DNA of 64,000 nt from a bacterium (lineage in GTDB: Bacteria; Zhuqueibacterota; Zhuqueibacteria; Residuimicrobiales; Residuimicrobiaceae), in the NCBI GenBank assembly GCA_029565685.1, contig JAKQNR010000024.1, forward strand, positions 248,001-312,000, given 5' to 3'. The notes below the pieces were generated by a model. It was not told the origin of the DNA. It did not search any database and worked only from the letters and a program-made list of their open reading frames with translations. The position numbers were made by a program, and so were the translations under genes. How positions within the stretch are numbered: the first letter of the stretch is position 1; every line of letters starts with the position of its first letter. Below, one piece after another: positions 1 through 12,883 of the stretch.

Positions 1-1890
<1,890 letters not shown>

Positions 1891-1912
1891 GAGAACGGAA
1901 AGCTGATCGTTT

Positions 1913-4339
<2,427 letters not shown>

Positions 4340-4367
4340 AAACGTGTTGATCATCGCCTGGGTGGTG

Positions 4368-4390
4368 ATGATGCTTGGCATCATTTCTTA
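4368..4390 (+). terminator. Possible rho-independent terminator after gyrA
   Basis: A perfect 7-bp stem ATGATGC / GCATCAT with a 3-nt loop (TTG) is followed by TTTCTTA. It lies 28 nt after the gyrA stop. The T tract is short and interrupted, so strength is uncertain. Confidence 0.45.
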
Positions 4391-4429
4391 AAATCCGAGA
4401 AAGACTCTGTAAAGAAAGGTAGTATACGC

Positions 4430-5575
4430 GTGACGGGTTTTGAGGAGGGGAAGCGGAGACTGGCGACGGCGCTGGTTGAACGCGTGGTGAACGGCAAGGA
4501 GCATTGGACCTGCCGGCAGCTGTTGCAAGAGCCCATGCCGGAGTTTGCTAAAGAGAATATTATCGCCCTGGCTCAACGGCGGCTCAAACAGGAAAAACCG
4601 TTTTCATGGAATCCGACCGCTGACTTTGACGTCAACGATGTTGAGGTGCGCACCAGTTTTGAAAAGCTGATCGCCGCCCTGGTGCGCAGCATGCGCCTTT
4701 CGCATGCCGAGCTGGAACACTGTTTGCGCGAGGCGGTGTATTTGCGCTTCGATGTGTTGTTGAAACCGCAAAGCACCATTGAGGGGCTTCTGTTTCGTCC
4801 GGCGGAACGTCTCGACAAAAAAATCGCGCTGTACAAGCTGGACCTGCTCGGCGGCGACCTGCCCTTTATCCTCCGCTTGAAAGAAAAAATCACCGCCAGC
4901 CCGGAGAACCACCTGTCCAAACTGGTATTCGCGTTGATGGCCAAAGAGATCTCCGACGCCTTGTACACCTGCCGAAACAAGACCGCCGTGATGAAGGATT
5001 TTGAACTGCTGGAGGACCTGTTTCGATTGAAAGAAGAGTTGAAGCCAAAGGGCGTAGAGGCCAGTTTGCTGCCGGATTTTTTACAGTCGCGCGGCCTCAG
5101 CGAACTTCTCGGCCAGGTGGAGAAAAAAATTCAACAGGGCAAGACCTTCTGGCAAAAGCAAGATTTTCAGGACCTGTTCGATTTTGGCAAAACCGCGGGA
5201 CGGTCCGCCTATGCGATCTCGGATCTCATCGAAGAAGAGGAGCGGATGCTGCCGCGGATCGTCTTTCAAGAGGAGGAAAAAGGACCGGTCTATCAATCCC
5301 AGCGGGAACACCAACCACCCGGCCCTTATCCGTCTATCCAGTCGCTCATCGATTCTAAAGATTATAAAGTGCTCGTGCAAAAAATATTCGAACGCGATGA
5401 ACGCGCGTTTCGGTCCTTCATCGACAAGGTGGATCAAGTCGACAAATGGCGCGACGCCAAACAGTTGATCGATTGGGAGCTGAACAAACGGCGGCTTGAT
5501 CCCTATTGCAAAGAGGCGGTCAAGCTCGGCGACATTGTGTTCGCCAAGTATTTCAACAACAGCGGTTATCTGTGA
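4430..5575 (+). CDS. Uncharacterised helical cytoplasmic protein
   Basis: 381 aa, not recognised. The chosen GTG start has AAAGGT about 10 nt upstream; no other in-frame start with a better ribosome site was seen. The protein is charged, Leu/Lys/Glu-rich and predicted mostly helical. It has no signal peptide, membrane segment, cysteine cluster or nucleotide-binding motif. A Pro-rich linker near residues 295-305 separates a large N-terminal part from an approximately 75-residue C-terminal helical part. It stands alone between the probable gyrA terminator and the convergent patatin gene. No function is proposed. Confidence 0.75.
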   Translation: MTGFEEGKRRLATALVERVVNGKEHWTCRQLLQEPMPEFAKENIIALAQRRLKQEKPFSWNPTADFDVNDVEVRTSFEKLIAALVRSMRLSHAELEHCLREAVYLRFDVLLKPQSTIEGLLFRPAERLDKKIALYKLDLLGGDLPFILRLKEKITASPENHLSKLVFALMAKEISDALYTCRNKTAVMKDFELLEDLFRLKEELKPKGVEASLLPDFLQSRGLSELLGQVEKKIQQGKTFWQKQDFQDLFDFGKTAGRSAYAISDLIEEEERMLPRIVFQEEEKGPVYQSQREHQPPGPYPSIQSLIDSKDYKVLVQKIFERDERAFRSFIDKVDQVDKWRDAKQLIDWELNKRRLDPYCKEAVKLGDIVFAKYFNNSGYL

Positions 5576-5620
5576 AAGCGGCGCGGTTTGTTCGGTCTTC
5601 AGGGCATAGTCGCCACGTCA

Positions 5621-5651
5621 AAAAAAATCCGAGCAACCACGCTCACTCGGA
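5621..5651 (-). terminator. Rho-independent terminator for the patatin/beta-barrel gene
   Basis: Read on the minus strand, TCCGAG pairs with CTCGGA across a 12-nt loop and is followed by a run of Ts (plus-strand A run from 5620). It lies about 45 nt past the stop of the minus-strand gene ending at 5694 and between two convergent genes. Confidence 0.6.
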
Positions 5652-5693
5652 GCGCGCTCTGGCCGGCCAAGCCCCAGAGACCACAAGCCAACG

Positions 5694-8351
5694 CTAGAAG
5701 ACATAGCCGAAAGAAAAATAGACGCGCGGTCGATGATGGCTGGCCTGCCCATAGCTGACGGAGAGCGGGCCGAGCGGCGTGCTGAATGACAGGGCCACGC
5801 CGCGGCCGGTGATGAAATCCGTGGCTTTCACTTTAACGGCATTTTTCCAAGTCCCGCCAAAATCAATGCGCAGCGAAAGAAACATCTCCCACAACGGCTT
5901 GTAAGGGATAAAGTAGCGATATTCTCCGCTTAACAGAATGGCATGCCGTCCCTGCATCTCTCCATCGCGCAATCCATAAAAAGTCGTTTCTCCGCCCAGG
6001 CGGAATTGTTCAGAAAAAGGTGTCGTGAGATCCGAAGTGCCCCAGTATACTTTTTGACAAAACGTATTTCTCTGTTTAAACGTCCAATACCCCGCCAGGT
6101 AGTTTTCCACCTTGAAAAACGAAAGCCCTGCGCCGAGAAATTTGCCGCTAGAGACCTCGTACATGAATTCATGGTATTTCCCGGAGAAGGGAAACGGCAC
6201 CCGGTCGCGCGTGTCGACAATAGAGTTCAGCCCCAGGGTGTTGATGTGCAGGTCGCCTGCATCATACCCGCCGCCCTGAAGGCTGCGGATGGCGATGTGC
6301 TCTGAGCGGGCGACCGCCCACAGCGTGCCAAACCGTCCTAATTGACTGCCCAGACGGAAATGGCCGCCAGAGGAATGACGTTCATACTGGCCGCGTTCGA
6401 CAAATTGCTCATAGTAATAATTTTTATTTTTTCGGTGATAAACCTGCATCTGGCTGGTCAGGTAGGTTCTGAAAATTCGGTTGGCATTAAACGTCAGCAT
6501 CGCCGCTTGATCTTTTCTGCCGTATCCTCCATGCAGGGTTATCTCATTGCCGCTGCCAAAGAGGTTTTCGTGCGCGAATTCGATAAAGCCGCGGCCCAAT
6601 CGTTCGTCGTCGTAGCGGGCGCCGAGGCGGAGCAGATAATACTTTTTTTCATCAAAGTGCAGGGCCAGATTCCAACTCGAATCGACGCGATGGGTTCGCA
6701 GCACGACGGAATTAAACAACCCGGAGCCGTAGAGATTAGCCAACCCCTGTTTGGTTTGCTCAAGTTGAAAGTATTCCCCAGGTTTCAGGGTGAACTCGCG
6801 TGCGATGACCATGTCGCGCGTGGTCCGATTGCCGGTAAAAAACAGCCTGGAAATCATCCCTTCCGCGATCGTCACATGGGCGGTTTGCGCGGCCGCGTCG
6901 TAGCGCACCTTTTGAATGGCTGCCAGAGAGTATCCCTGACGCCGGTATCTCTGCAACAGGGCGGTGCAGGCCTTTTGCCAGCCGTGAAGGTTCAACGGCT
7001 GGTGAATCTGGTTTTCGAACAGCGGCAGCAAAACTGAATCTGGCAGTGCGGTGTTTCCGGAAAAGCGGACCTGATGAAGCCAGGGCCTGGGAAACAGATG
7101 ATAGCATAAAACCGTATCGGTGCGTTCCACGCGAATGTCGGCGAAACAACTGTCCAGCTGGCCTTGTTCATAAAGGGCCGTCAGGTTGTCGCGGATTTGA
7201 GCCGGGGTGAAGAGTCGACCGGCGGCGGTGTCCAGAGAGGCGGGAAGCAGGGCGCCGGAAGGCGCAAGGATTCGCTGGCGATGAATATAAAAAGAGGGGG
7301 GACTGGATCGGGGCGCCGTTGGCGTCATCAGCGCCCGCAACGCGGGAAGTGCCGCGCGCGCACGGCGTCGGCCCTCCTCGTATAATTCCGGAAGTCGCTC
7401 GGTATCGGTCGAGAGCATCTGCATGTCCTGAAAATCGATCACAATGTCCGCCAGCTCGAGCTGACGGCGCTTGTGTTCTTTTTGCATAATGGTGGTGACC
7501 TGATCCGCTATTTTCCAAGGCGTTTCCAGATCTTGACGCGTGTGCAGGTTCGAGGTGGCGTTGACCGCGATGACGATATCCGCACCAGCTTCCCGGGTCT
7601 CCTCCACCGGCAGGTTGTCCACCAACCCACCATCGACCAGCAGCCGGTTTTGATAAGAGACGGGATGCAGCAGCAGCGGAACAGCGATGGATGCGCGCAT
7701 GGCCTCTACAAGATCGCCATGGGTGAGCACCACCTTGTCGCCGAGGATCAAGTCCGTAGCAACAATGCGCAGGGGTATGCGTAGGCTGTTGAAATCATTC
7801 TCATGGAACGGAGCCTTCAGCAGCATGTCGGTTAAGGCGTCCGACAGTTTCTGTCCGGGCGCCAGCGCTTCGGGCAGCACCACTTTCCAGCCATCCAGGC
7901 GCAGCTGCAAAATAGCGCGATGACGTTTTTGTTTTTCTGCGAGAAATTGAAAAGCCCGATTGGGCACATCGCTCCATATTTCCTTCCAATTCATGGCCAG
8001 AAAAAGCTCCCAGATTTCATCCGCGGAATAGCCGGAGGCATAGAGGCCGCCGACGACGGAGCCGATGCTGGTTCCGCAGATGAGATCAATGGGGATGTGA
8101 TGGTCTTCCAAGCATTTTAGAACGCCGATATGCGTAACACCGCGCAAACCGCCGCCACTCAGCGCCAGACCAATTCTGGGTCTGGCGATCTGAACGGCCG
8201 GCAGCGGGAACAGGGGCGCTCGAGCCGGCGTCCAGCGGAGGTTGACGCGATAGAGAACGCGCTCCGGCTGAGCCAAACCCTGCGATGCAAAGAAAAGGGC
8301 TGCGAGAAAACTGACGCTCAGAATCCGTCCGATGTGTCGGCCTACAGACAT
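5694..8351 (-). CDS. Patatin-like phospholipase fused to POTRA and BamA-type outer-membrane barrel (PlpD-like)
   Basis: 885 aa. An N-terminal signal peptide (about residues 1-27) precedes a patatin domain with oxyanion loop SGGGLRG (65-71), nucleophile Ser95 in G-T-S-I-G and catalytic Asp240 in VDGGLVDN, so the Ser-Asp dyad is intact. POTRA-like segments lie around residues 420-560. The remainder is a beta-barrel of the bacterial surface antigen (BamA/TamA) family ending in the C-terminal aromatic F, as expected for a BamA substrate. This is the type Vd secretion architecture known from Pseudomonas PlpD; the role is inferred to be surface lipolysis or lipid handling. It is divergent from bioY. 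Confidence 0.88.
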   Translation of the reverse strand: MSVGRHIGRILSVSFLAALFFASQGLAQPERVLYRVNLRWTPARAPLFPLPAVQIARPRIGLALSGGGLRGVTHIGVLKCLEDHHIPIDLICGTSIGSVVGGLYASGYSADEIWELFLAMNWKEIWSDVPNRAFQFLAEKQKRHRAILQLRLDGWKVVLPEALAPGQKLSDALTDMLLKAPFHENDFNSLRIPLRIVATDLILGDKVVLTHGDLVEAMRASIAVPLLLHPVSYQNRLLVDGGLVDNLPVEETREAGADIVIAVNATSNLHTRQDLETPWKIADQVTTIMQKEHKRRQLELADIVIDFQDMQMLSTDTERLPELYEEGRRRARAALPALRALMTPTAPRSSPPSFYIHRQRILAPSGALLPASLDTAAGRLFTPAQIRDNLTALYEQGQLDSCFADIRVERTDTVLCYHLFPRPWLHQVRFSGNTALPDSVLLPLFENQIHQPLNLHGWQKACTALLQRYRRQGYSLAAIQKVRYDAAAQTAHVTIAEGMISRLFFTGNRTTRDMVIAREFTLKPGEYFQLEQTKQGLANLYGSGLFNSVVLRTHRVDSSWNLALHFDEKKYYLLRLGARYDDERLGRGFIEFAHENLFGSGNEITLHGGYGRKDQAAMLTFNANRIFRTYLTSQMQVYHRKNKNYYYEQFVERGQYERHSSGGHFRLGSQLGRFGTLWAVARSEHIAIRSLQGGGYDAGDLHINTLGLNSIVDTRDRVPFPFSGKYHEFMYEVSSGKFLGAGLSFFKVENYLAGYWTFKQRNTFCQKVYWGTSDLTTPFSEQFRLGGETTFYGLRDGEMQGRHAILLSGEYRYFIPYKPLWEMFLSLRIDFGGTWKNAVKVKATDFITGRGVALSFSTPLGPLSVSYGQASHHRPRVYFSFGYVF

Positions 8352-8454
8352 AAATCCTCGAGAGAAAAAGCAAATTTAGATAAGCACGGTACGAAATGCA
8401 ACAGGAAAAACAGCGGCAAAAATTGTTGCTTCCAAGAAGCCGGTTTCGTACTTT
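8352..8454. promoter_or_regulatory. Divergent promoter region with inverted repeat GTACGAAA...TTTCGTAC
   Basis: This gap lies between the divergent patatin and bioY genes. It holds a perfect 8-bp inverted repeat, GTACGAAA at 8389-8396 and TTTCGTAC at 8444-8451, the second arm ending 3 nt before the bioY ATG. It could be an operator pair or the stem of a leader hairpin that occludes bioY translation. No recognised biotin-regulator site was identified. Confidence 0.3.
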
Positions 8455-9024
8455 ATGCAAATGAGACCATCCGCAAGGGGAACAACCTATCCGCTGGTCC
8501 TGGCGGCGTTGTTGACTGCCATGACGGCCGCCGGCGCGTGGATACGCATACCGGGACCGGTTGTACCCATCACCGCGCAAACACTGTTCACCTATCTGGC
8601 CGGCGCGCTGCTCAGCCGGCGGCAGGCATTTCTCAGCCAGGCGGCCTACCTGCTGCTGGGTTTGGCCGGCGTGCCGGTTTTCGCTCTGGGCGGCGGGCTG
8701 GCTTATCTGATGCAACCATCGTTCGGTTACTTGTTCGCCCTGCCGTTTGCCGCCTTGACTATCGCCCAGGTTGAACACAGCCGTCGGGCCATAACCGTTG
8801 GACGCAGGATGGTTTCCCTGGCGCTGGGAAGCGTGTGTGTTTTTTCACTGAGCGCCATTTGGCTGTATTTTTATTTTGACTGCGTGATGAAAACGCCCAC
8901 CTCGCTGCGAACGCTGTCATCTCTGTGGGTGTTGCCCTTTGTACCAGGCGAGGCGGTCAAGATCGTTGCTGCGGCGTTTATCTCGATCGCTTTGGAAAAG
9001 CGGATGAAGGAGATTGTGATATGA
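8455..9024 (+). CDS. bioY: Biotin transporter substrate-binding component BioY
   Basis: 189 aa integral membrane S-component of an ECF-type biotin importer. Family signatures: an early GAWIRIPGPVVPITAQTLF region, then AYLLLGLAGVPVFALGGGLA and the PSFGYLFALPFAA segment, with about six hydrophobic helices. The start is ATG 8455; a second ATG two codons on is possible, and the ribosome site is weak. No ECF ATPase (BioM) or BioN gene is nearby, so it acts solo or with a shared module elsewhere. Its stop overlaps the next start as ATGA, implying translational coupling to a sugar kinase, an unusual partner for biotin uptake. Confidence 0.9.
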   Translation: MQMRPSARGTTYPLVLAALLTAMTAAGAWIRIPGPVVPITAQTLFTYLAGALLSRRQAFLSQAAYLLLGLAGVPVFALGGGLAYLMQPSFGYLFALPFAALTIAQVEHSRRAITVGRRMVSLALGSVCVFSLSAIWLYFYFDCVMKTPTSLRTLSSLWVLPFVPGEAVKIVAAAFISIALEKRMKEIVI

Positions 9025-9986
9025 TACGAACGGTTATTGGTCTGGACGGCGGCGGAACCAAAACAGTGGGTGTGCTGGTGGACGGCCAGGGTCATGTGCT
9101 GGCGCGGGCCGTGGCCGAGTCCTCCAACTTTCAAGTGGTCGGAGGAGAAATCCTGAGCCGCGTGATCAGCGACCTGGTGAACCAGCTGCTCATGAAAGCT
9201 GGACAAAGCCAACCGGTTGCTCATCTTTATGCCGGGCTCGCCGGCGCGGGAAGGCCGGCGGACCGGCAGACGATTCTCGCCGCACTGGAGGCCAAAAAAC
9301 TGGCAGAAAAAATAACGGTGGATACCGATGCGTCTGTTGCGCTCGCCGGGGCTTTTGCCGGCGGGCCCGGCATCATCGTCATCTCAGGAACCGGCGCCAT
9401 CTGCTTCGGCAAGGACAGCCGAGGCGTATGGTACCGGTGCGGTGGTTGGGGATATCTGCTCGGCGATGAGGGCAGCGGCTATTATATCGGGCAACAAGCT
9501 CTGATTGCCGCGCTTAAAGATTGGGATGGTCGCGGACTTAAAACGAGTCTTCGCCCAGCGATCGAAAACAAATATGGCATCGATTCCATCGACCTGTTGA
9601 TTTCCTCCATCTACAGTGGAAAAATCGACCGCACCGAAATCGCCAGCCTGGCGCCGTTGGTTTTTGCCAAAAGGGCGGAGGGCGATGAGGCGGCGCAGAA
9701 CATCATCGCTTCAGCAGGCCATGAGATCGGTAAAATTATAGCAGCGGTCGCCCAACGAATGGGACTGGCCGGTCATTCGGTTCGCGTCGCGTTGATCGGG
9801 TCGGTGTTTAAGCAACGAGACATTCTGATTCCTTTGATGGAAAAAGAGGCCTGTCGAGTGGTGCAGGAAATCGACTTTATGGATCCACAATTTGAACCAG
9901 CCATAGGCTCTGCTATTTTGGCGCTGCAGCAGGAACAGGGCCTTTTGGACGAGACGGTTCTTGCCCATCTTGCAGAGACAAAATAA
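9021..9986 (+). CDS. N-acetylglucosamine/N-acetylmuramate kinase-like protein (BadF/BadG/BcrA/BcrD ATPase family)
   Basis: 321 aa from ATG 9021 inside the bioY stop; the frame is open further upstream but that overlaps bioY. ASKHA-fold signs: phosphate-1 loop GLDGGGTKTVGVLVD at the N-terminus, DTDASVALAGAF in the middle, ISGTGAICFG for phosphate 2, then GDEGSGYYIG. This matches eukaryotic-type GlcNAc kinase and bacterial MurK. anmK downstream supports a role in recycling of cell-wall amino sugars, phosphorylating GlcNAc and perhaps MurNAc. The exact substrate is inferred. Confidence 0.82.
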   Translation: MIRTVIGLDGGGTKTVGVLVDGQGHVLARAVAESSNFQVVGGEILSRVISDLVNQLLMKAGQSQPVAHLYAGLAGAGRPADRQTILAALEAKKLAEKITVDTDASVALAGAFAGGPGIIVISGTGAICFGKDSRGVWYRCGGWGYLLGDEGSGYYIGQQALIAALKDWDGRGLKTSLRPAIENKYGIDSIDLLISSIYSGKIDRTEIASLAPLVFAKRAEGDEAAQNIIASAGHEIGKIIAAVAQRMGLAGHSVRVALIGSVFKQRDILIPLMEKEACRVVQEIDFMDPQFEPAIGSAILALQQEQGLLDETVLAHLAETK

Positions 9987-10023
9987 ACGGCTGCGATTTA
10001 CCGGCACTACAAGGGATTCGGCT

Positions 10024-11211
10024 ATGACGCTTATCGAGCTGGCAAAAAAGACGCCCAAGTTGGTGGTTGGGCTTATGTCCGGCACATCGGCGGACGGCAT
10101 TGATGCGGCTCTGGTTCGTCTGTCTGATCCTCTCAATATAAACCCCATTCACCTTTTAGGCCACGTCACCTTTCCCTATCCGCTTGCTTTAAAGGAAAAG
10201 ATTCTGCAAGTTTCCTCCCATGAGATGGTTGCGGCTGACGAGCTGTGTGGATTAAATATGTTGTTGGCGCAAGAGTTCAGCCAGGCGGTTTTTTCTCTGT
10301 GCGAAAAGCTGCATGTACGCATCGATGAACTTGACCTGATCGGAAGCCATGGTCAAACGATACGGCATCTGGCCGAACCTACGCCGCTTTTGGGAAAATC
10401 GATCACTTCGACCTGGCAGATCGGGGATCCTTCGGTTATCGCGAAGCTTACGGGTGTGACCACGGTTGGTGATTTCAGGTTGGCGGATATGGCGCTGGGC
10501 GGACAAGGGGCGCCGCTGGTGCCGATCCTGGATTATATTCTGTTCCGATCGCAGCATGAATCCCGCTTGTGCCTGAACCTTGGGGGCATCAGCAACGTTA
10601 CTTTTTTGCCCAGAGGGGCTTGTCCTGAGGCGGTTCTTGCTTTTGACTGCGGTCCGGGCAATATGTTGATGGACGGCGCGGCCAGGCAGTTTTTCGGCCA
10701 GCCATTCGACCGGGACGGAATTCTGGCATCCCGGGGCAGGGTGGATGAACAATTGATCCACAGCTGGCTGCAAGACCCCTATTATCATCGACCGCCGCCC
10801 AAATCCACGGGAAGAGAGCGGTTCAGCAGCCAGTATCTGAGCAGGCTCAAACAGCAGGCAGACGCCCGTGGCTTGAGCGCGACCGATTTTATGGCTACGG
10901 TAACGGCGTTGACGGCAGACGCGGTGTTCGCTCAATATAAAGCCTTTATTCGGCCCAAGGGAGAAGTGCAACGGATCATCGTAAGCGGCGGCGGCTGCCG
11001 CAATCCGCAGCTGATGCAGCGGCTGAGCGGTCATTTTACGGCACAGCGGGTACAGTGCAGCGATGAGGCTGGTTGGCCCTCTGAGGCTAAGGAGGCGGTC
11101 TGTTTTGCATGGTTGGCCAATGAAACAGTCAGCGGTCGCAGCGGCAATCTGCCGTCAGCCACAGGAGCCCGGCGGGCGACCATTTTGGGTAAGATTTGCC
11201 CTGCGGCATAA
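10024..11211 (+). CDS. anmK: Anhydro-N-acetylmuramic acid kinase
   Basis: 395 aa. It phosphorylates and opens 1,6-anhydro-MurNAc released by peptidoglycan turnover, giving MurNAc-6-P. Seen: N-terminal GLMSGTSADGIDAALV, IGSHGQTIRH, the GDFRLADMALGGQGAPLVP block, LNLGGISNVTFLP and FDCGPGNMLMD, all hallmarks of AnmK. The ATG at 10024 is chosen because AAGGGA lies 10 nt upstream; the frame extends to 9961 but overlaps the kinase before it. It forms a probable wall-recycling pair with that kinase. No MurQ etherase is visible in the window. Confidence 0.95.
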   Translation: MTLIELAKKTPKLVVGLMSGTSADGIDAALVRLSDPLNINPIHLLGHVTFPYPLALKEKILQVSSHEMVAADELCGLNMLLAQEFSQAVFSLCEKLHVRIDELDLIGSHGQTIRHLAEPTPLLGKSITSTWQIGDPSVIAKLTGVTTVGDFRLADMALGGQGAPLVPILDYILFRSQHESRLCLNLGGISNVTFLPRGACPEAVLAFDCGPGNMLMDGAARQFFGQPFDRDGILASRGRVDEQLIHSWLQDPYYHRPPPKSTGRERFSSQYLSRLKQQADARGLSATDFMATVTALTADAVFAQYKAFIRPKGEVQRIIVSGGGCRNPQLMQRLSGHFTAQRVQCSDEAGWPSEAKEAVCFAWLANETVSGRSGNLPSATGARRATILGKICPAA

Positions 11212-11244
11212 AAAAAGCCTCCGGAAGCGATTGACCAGGAGGCT
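11211..11244 (-). terminator. Rho-independent terminator (minus strand)
   Basis: AGCCTCC (11216-11222) pairs with GGAGGCT (11238-11244) across a 15-nt loop. On the minus strand the hairpin is followed by six or more Ts. It ends the YtxH/DUF948 transcript and abuts the anmK stop; it may slow plus-strand transcription as well. Confidence 0.7.
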
Positions 11245-11262
11245 GTCTGTATGATCCGGCAA

Positions 11263-11661
11263 TTATTTTTTCATGATGCTGTAAAAGACCTGAAAGCCCT
11301 TCCAAAAGGCCGATAGATATCGAATGGTGCGAACCATGGGGATTGCCGCTCGATCGGCTTCGGTCAACAAATTCTCTTCGAAGTGGCGCACGCGCAGCGT
11401 CATGTCTTTGACGGTGTTGACGCTCTGTTCGACGGTCTCAACCTGGCGCTGCACGGAATCCATGATTTGCTGCGTTTTCTGTGAAACGCGGCTGAGGTCG
11501 TGCGAAACCGGAACGAGTTGCGTTTTAGCGGAGTCGATGAGAGAAGTGGCGGCCTTCACCAGACGAATGACATAGAGCAGCGCGATGATGGCGACGATTC
11601 CGACGATCACCATGACGGCTGCAATCACAGCCACGCTGATGGTTAGAGTCATAAGCGGCAC
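11263..11661 (-). CDS. DUF948-like membrane-anchored coiled-coil protein
   Basis: 132 aa. One N-terminal transmembrane helix (about residues 6-30, rich in Ile/Val/Ala) is followed by a heptad-like helical region (about 40-105) resembling DUF948 proteins. Function unknown; such proteins are often encoded with YtxH-type general-stress proteins. It lies 20 nt downstream of the YtxH gene on the same strand and is followed by a terminator, so the two form a small operon. Confidence 0.7.
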   Translation of the reverse strand: MPLMTLTISVAVIAAVMVIVGIVAIIALLYVIRLVKAATSLIDSAKTQLVPVSHDLSRVSQKTQQIMDSVQRQVETVEQSVNTVKDMTLRVRHFEENLLTEADRAAIPMVRTIRYLSAFWKGFQVFYSIMKK

Positions 11662-11681
11662 TCTCCTAGGATGTTAGTTCG

Positions 11682-12119
11682 TTAACGGCCCAGTTCTTTT
11701 TTTGCCGCATCTATGCCCGCATTAAGCGCGGTGGTTATTTTATCTTTTTTTTTTGCTAGATCGGCCTTGGTCGTGTCCACCAAGCCACGGGCCGAACCGG
11801 TAAAATCTACGGCTTTTTCCTCAGCGCGGTTGAGAATTTCCTCGGCCTTGGCGCGCGCTTTGTTCATTTGTCGGGAAGCCTCTTCACGCAACTCCTGAGC
11901 TTTTTCGGTCGCTTCCGCAAGGATCTGTTGCGCCTTGTCCCGAGTCTCACCATATACGCGTTTGGTCCCCTCTACCGCTTCTTCGCTTTTTCGTTTGATA
12001 TCTGCGCGCAATTCTTTTCCTGATTTGGGGGCAAAGAGCAATGCGGCGATGGCGCCCAGAGCGCCGCCGATTAAAAAGCCCTTAAAAAAACTGCCACGAT
12101 CACAGCCATTTTCTGACAT
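11682..12119 (-). CDS. YtxH-domain protein
   Basis: 145 aa from ATG 12119, chosen over the upstream in-frame start because GGGAGG lies 5 nt before it. The N-terminus has the YtxH signature of a Gly/Ala-rich membrane helix followed by LLFAPKSGKELR. A long Lys/Glu/Ala-rich helix (about 45-130) with repeated KAEEILNRAEEK-type segments follows, resembling LEA/apolipoprotein-like helices. In Bacillus the family is associated with general stress. Co-operonic with the DUF948-like gene. Confidence 0.78.
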   Translation of the reverse strand: MSENGCDRGSFFKGFLIGGALGAIAALLFAPKSGKELRADIKRKSEEAVEGTKRVYGETRDKAQQILAEATEKAQELREEASRQMNKARAKAEEILNRAEEKAVDFTGSARGLVDTTKADLAKKKDKITTALNAGIDAAKKELGR

Positions 12120-12208
12120 ACTGCCTCCCTTGCTATTAAAAGGTTTAACGGACCGTTTTTCCATCATAACGTAAAAGTTGCAAAGTTTGTTCCATCCTGT
12201 ATCTTAAA

Positions 12209-12237
12209 TACTTACAAATTTTCCAGGATAAAGTCAA
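12209..12237 (-). promoter_or_regulatory. Candidate sigma-70-like promoter for the ytxH operon
   Basis: On the minus strand TTGACT (12237-12232), a 17-nt spacer and TAAGTA (12214-12209). The -35 is good and the -10 poor. It lies about 90 nt upstream of the YtxH start. The rest of the 12120-12271 gap shows nothing else. Confidence 0.35.
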
Positions 12238-12271
12238 GCATAAAAGAGAGCCGCAGTCCGATACCCCGGGA

Positions 12272-12880
12272 TCAAACGCTTAGAGCGCGCCGTTTGAGCA
12301 GATCCAGAACCAGGGCGGTGCTTCGTTCCAGGTCCAGAATGTCTGTATCAACGACCAATTCCGGATTCAGCGGCTCTTCATAGGGAGCGGAGATGCCGGT
12401 GAATTCTTTAATCTCTCCAGTGCGGGCTTTTTTGTACAAGCCTTTGGGATCGCGCTGTTCCGCGACGCTAAGGGATACTTTGACGTACACTTCGATAAAT
12501 TGATCGGGCTGCAGCAGACGCCGCGCCTGTTCGCGATCCGCCCGATAGGGTGAGATGAACGCGGTCATGGTGATCAACCCGGCGTCGGCAAAAAGTTTGG
12601 CCACTTCGCCGATACGGCGGATGTTCTCCTCCCGGTCCTGCGGAGAGAAGCCCAGATTTTTATTCAGGCCGTGGCGGATATTGTCGCCGTCCAGCACATA
12701 GGTGAGGTGGCCGGCCTCATACAATTTTGCTTCAACCGCATGCGCCAGTGTGGATTTGCCCGAGGCGGGCAGGCCGGTAAACCAAAGGACCATCCCTTTT
12801 TGGCTCAAAAGCTTTTCACGATCCGCGCGCTGAATGGACGCCGTGTGCCAGGTGATGTTGGAAGCCTTTTGCTCGGTCAT
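12272..12880 (-). CDS. cysC: Adenylyl-sulfate (APS) kinase
   Basis: 202 aa. Phosphorylates APS to PAPS. P-loop GLPASGKST near residue 35, DGDNIRHGLN, the FISPYRADRE segment and the KGLYKKAR motif are all present. The start lies 3 nt after the sat stop, so the pair is translationally close. No PAPS or APS reductase is visible, so the PAPS may serve sulfotransfer or reduction encoded elsewhere. Confidence 0.95.
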   Translation of the reverse strand: MTEQKASNITWHTASIQRADREKLLSQKGMVLWFTGLPASGKSTLAHAVEAKLYEAGHLTYVLDGDNIRHGLNKNLGFSPQDREENIRRIGEVAKLFADAGLITMTAFISPYRADREQARRLLQPDQFIEVYVKVSLSVAEQRDPKGLYKKARTGEIKEFTGISAPYEEPLNPELVVDTDILDLERSTALVLDLLKRRALSV

Positions 12881-12883
12881 GGG

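Noticed and set aside
6342-7037. 231-codon plus-strand open frame inside the patatin/barrel gene
   Set aside because: Shadow of the reverse-strand gene, no start context or domain.
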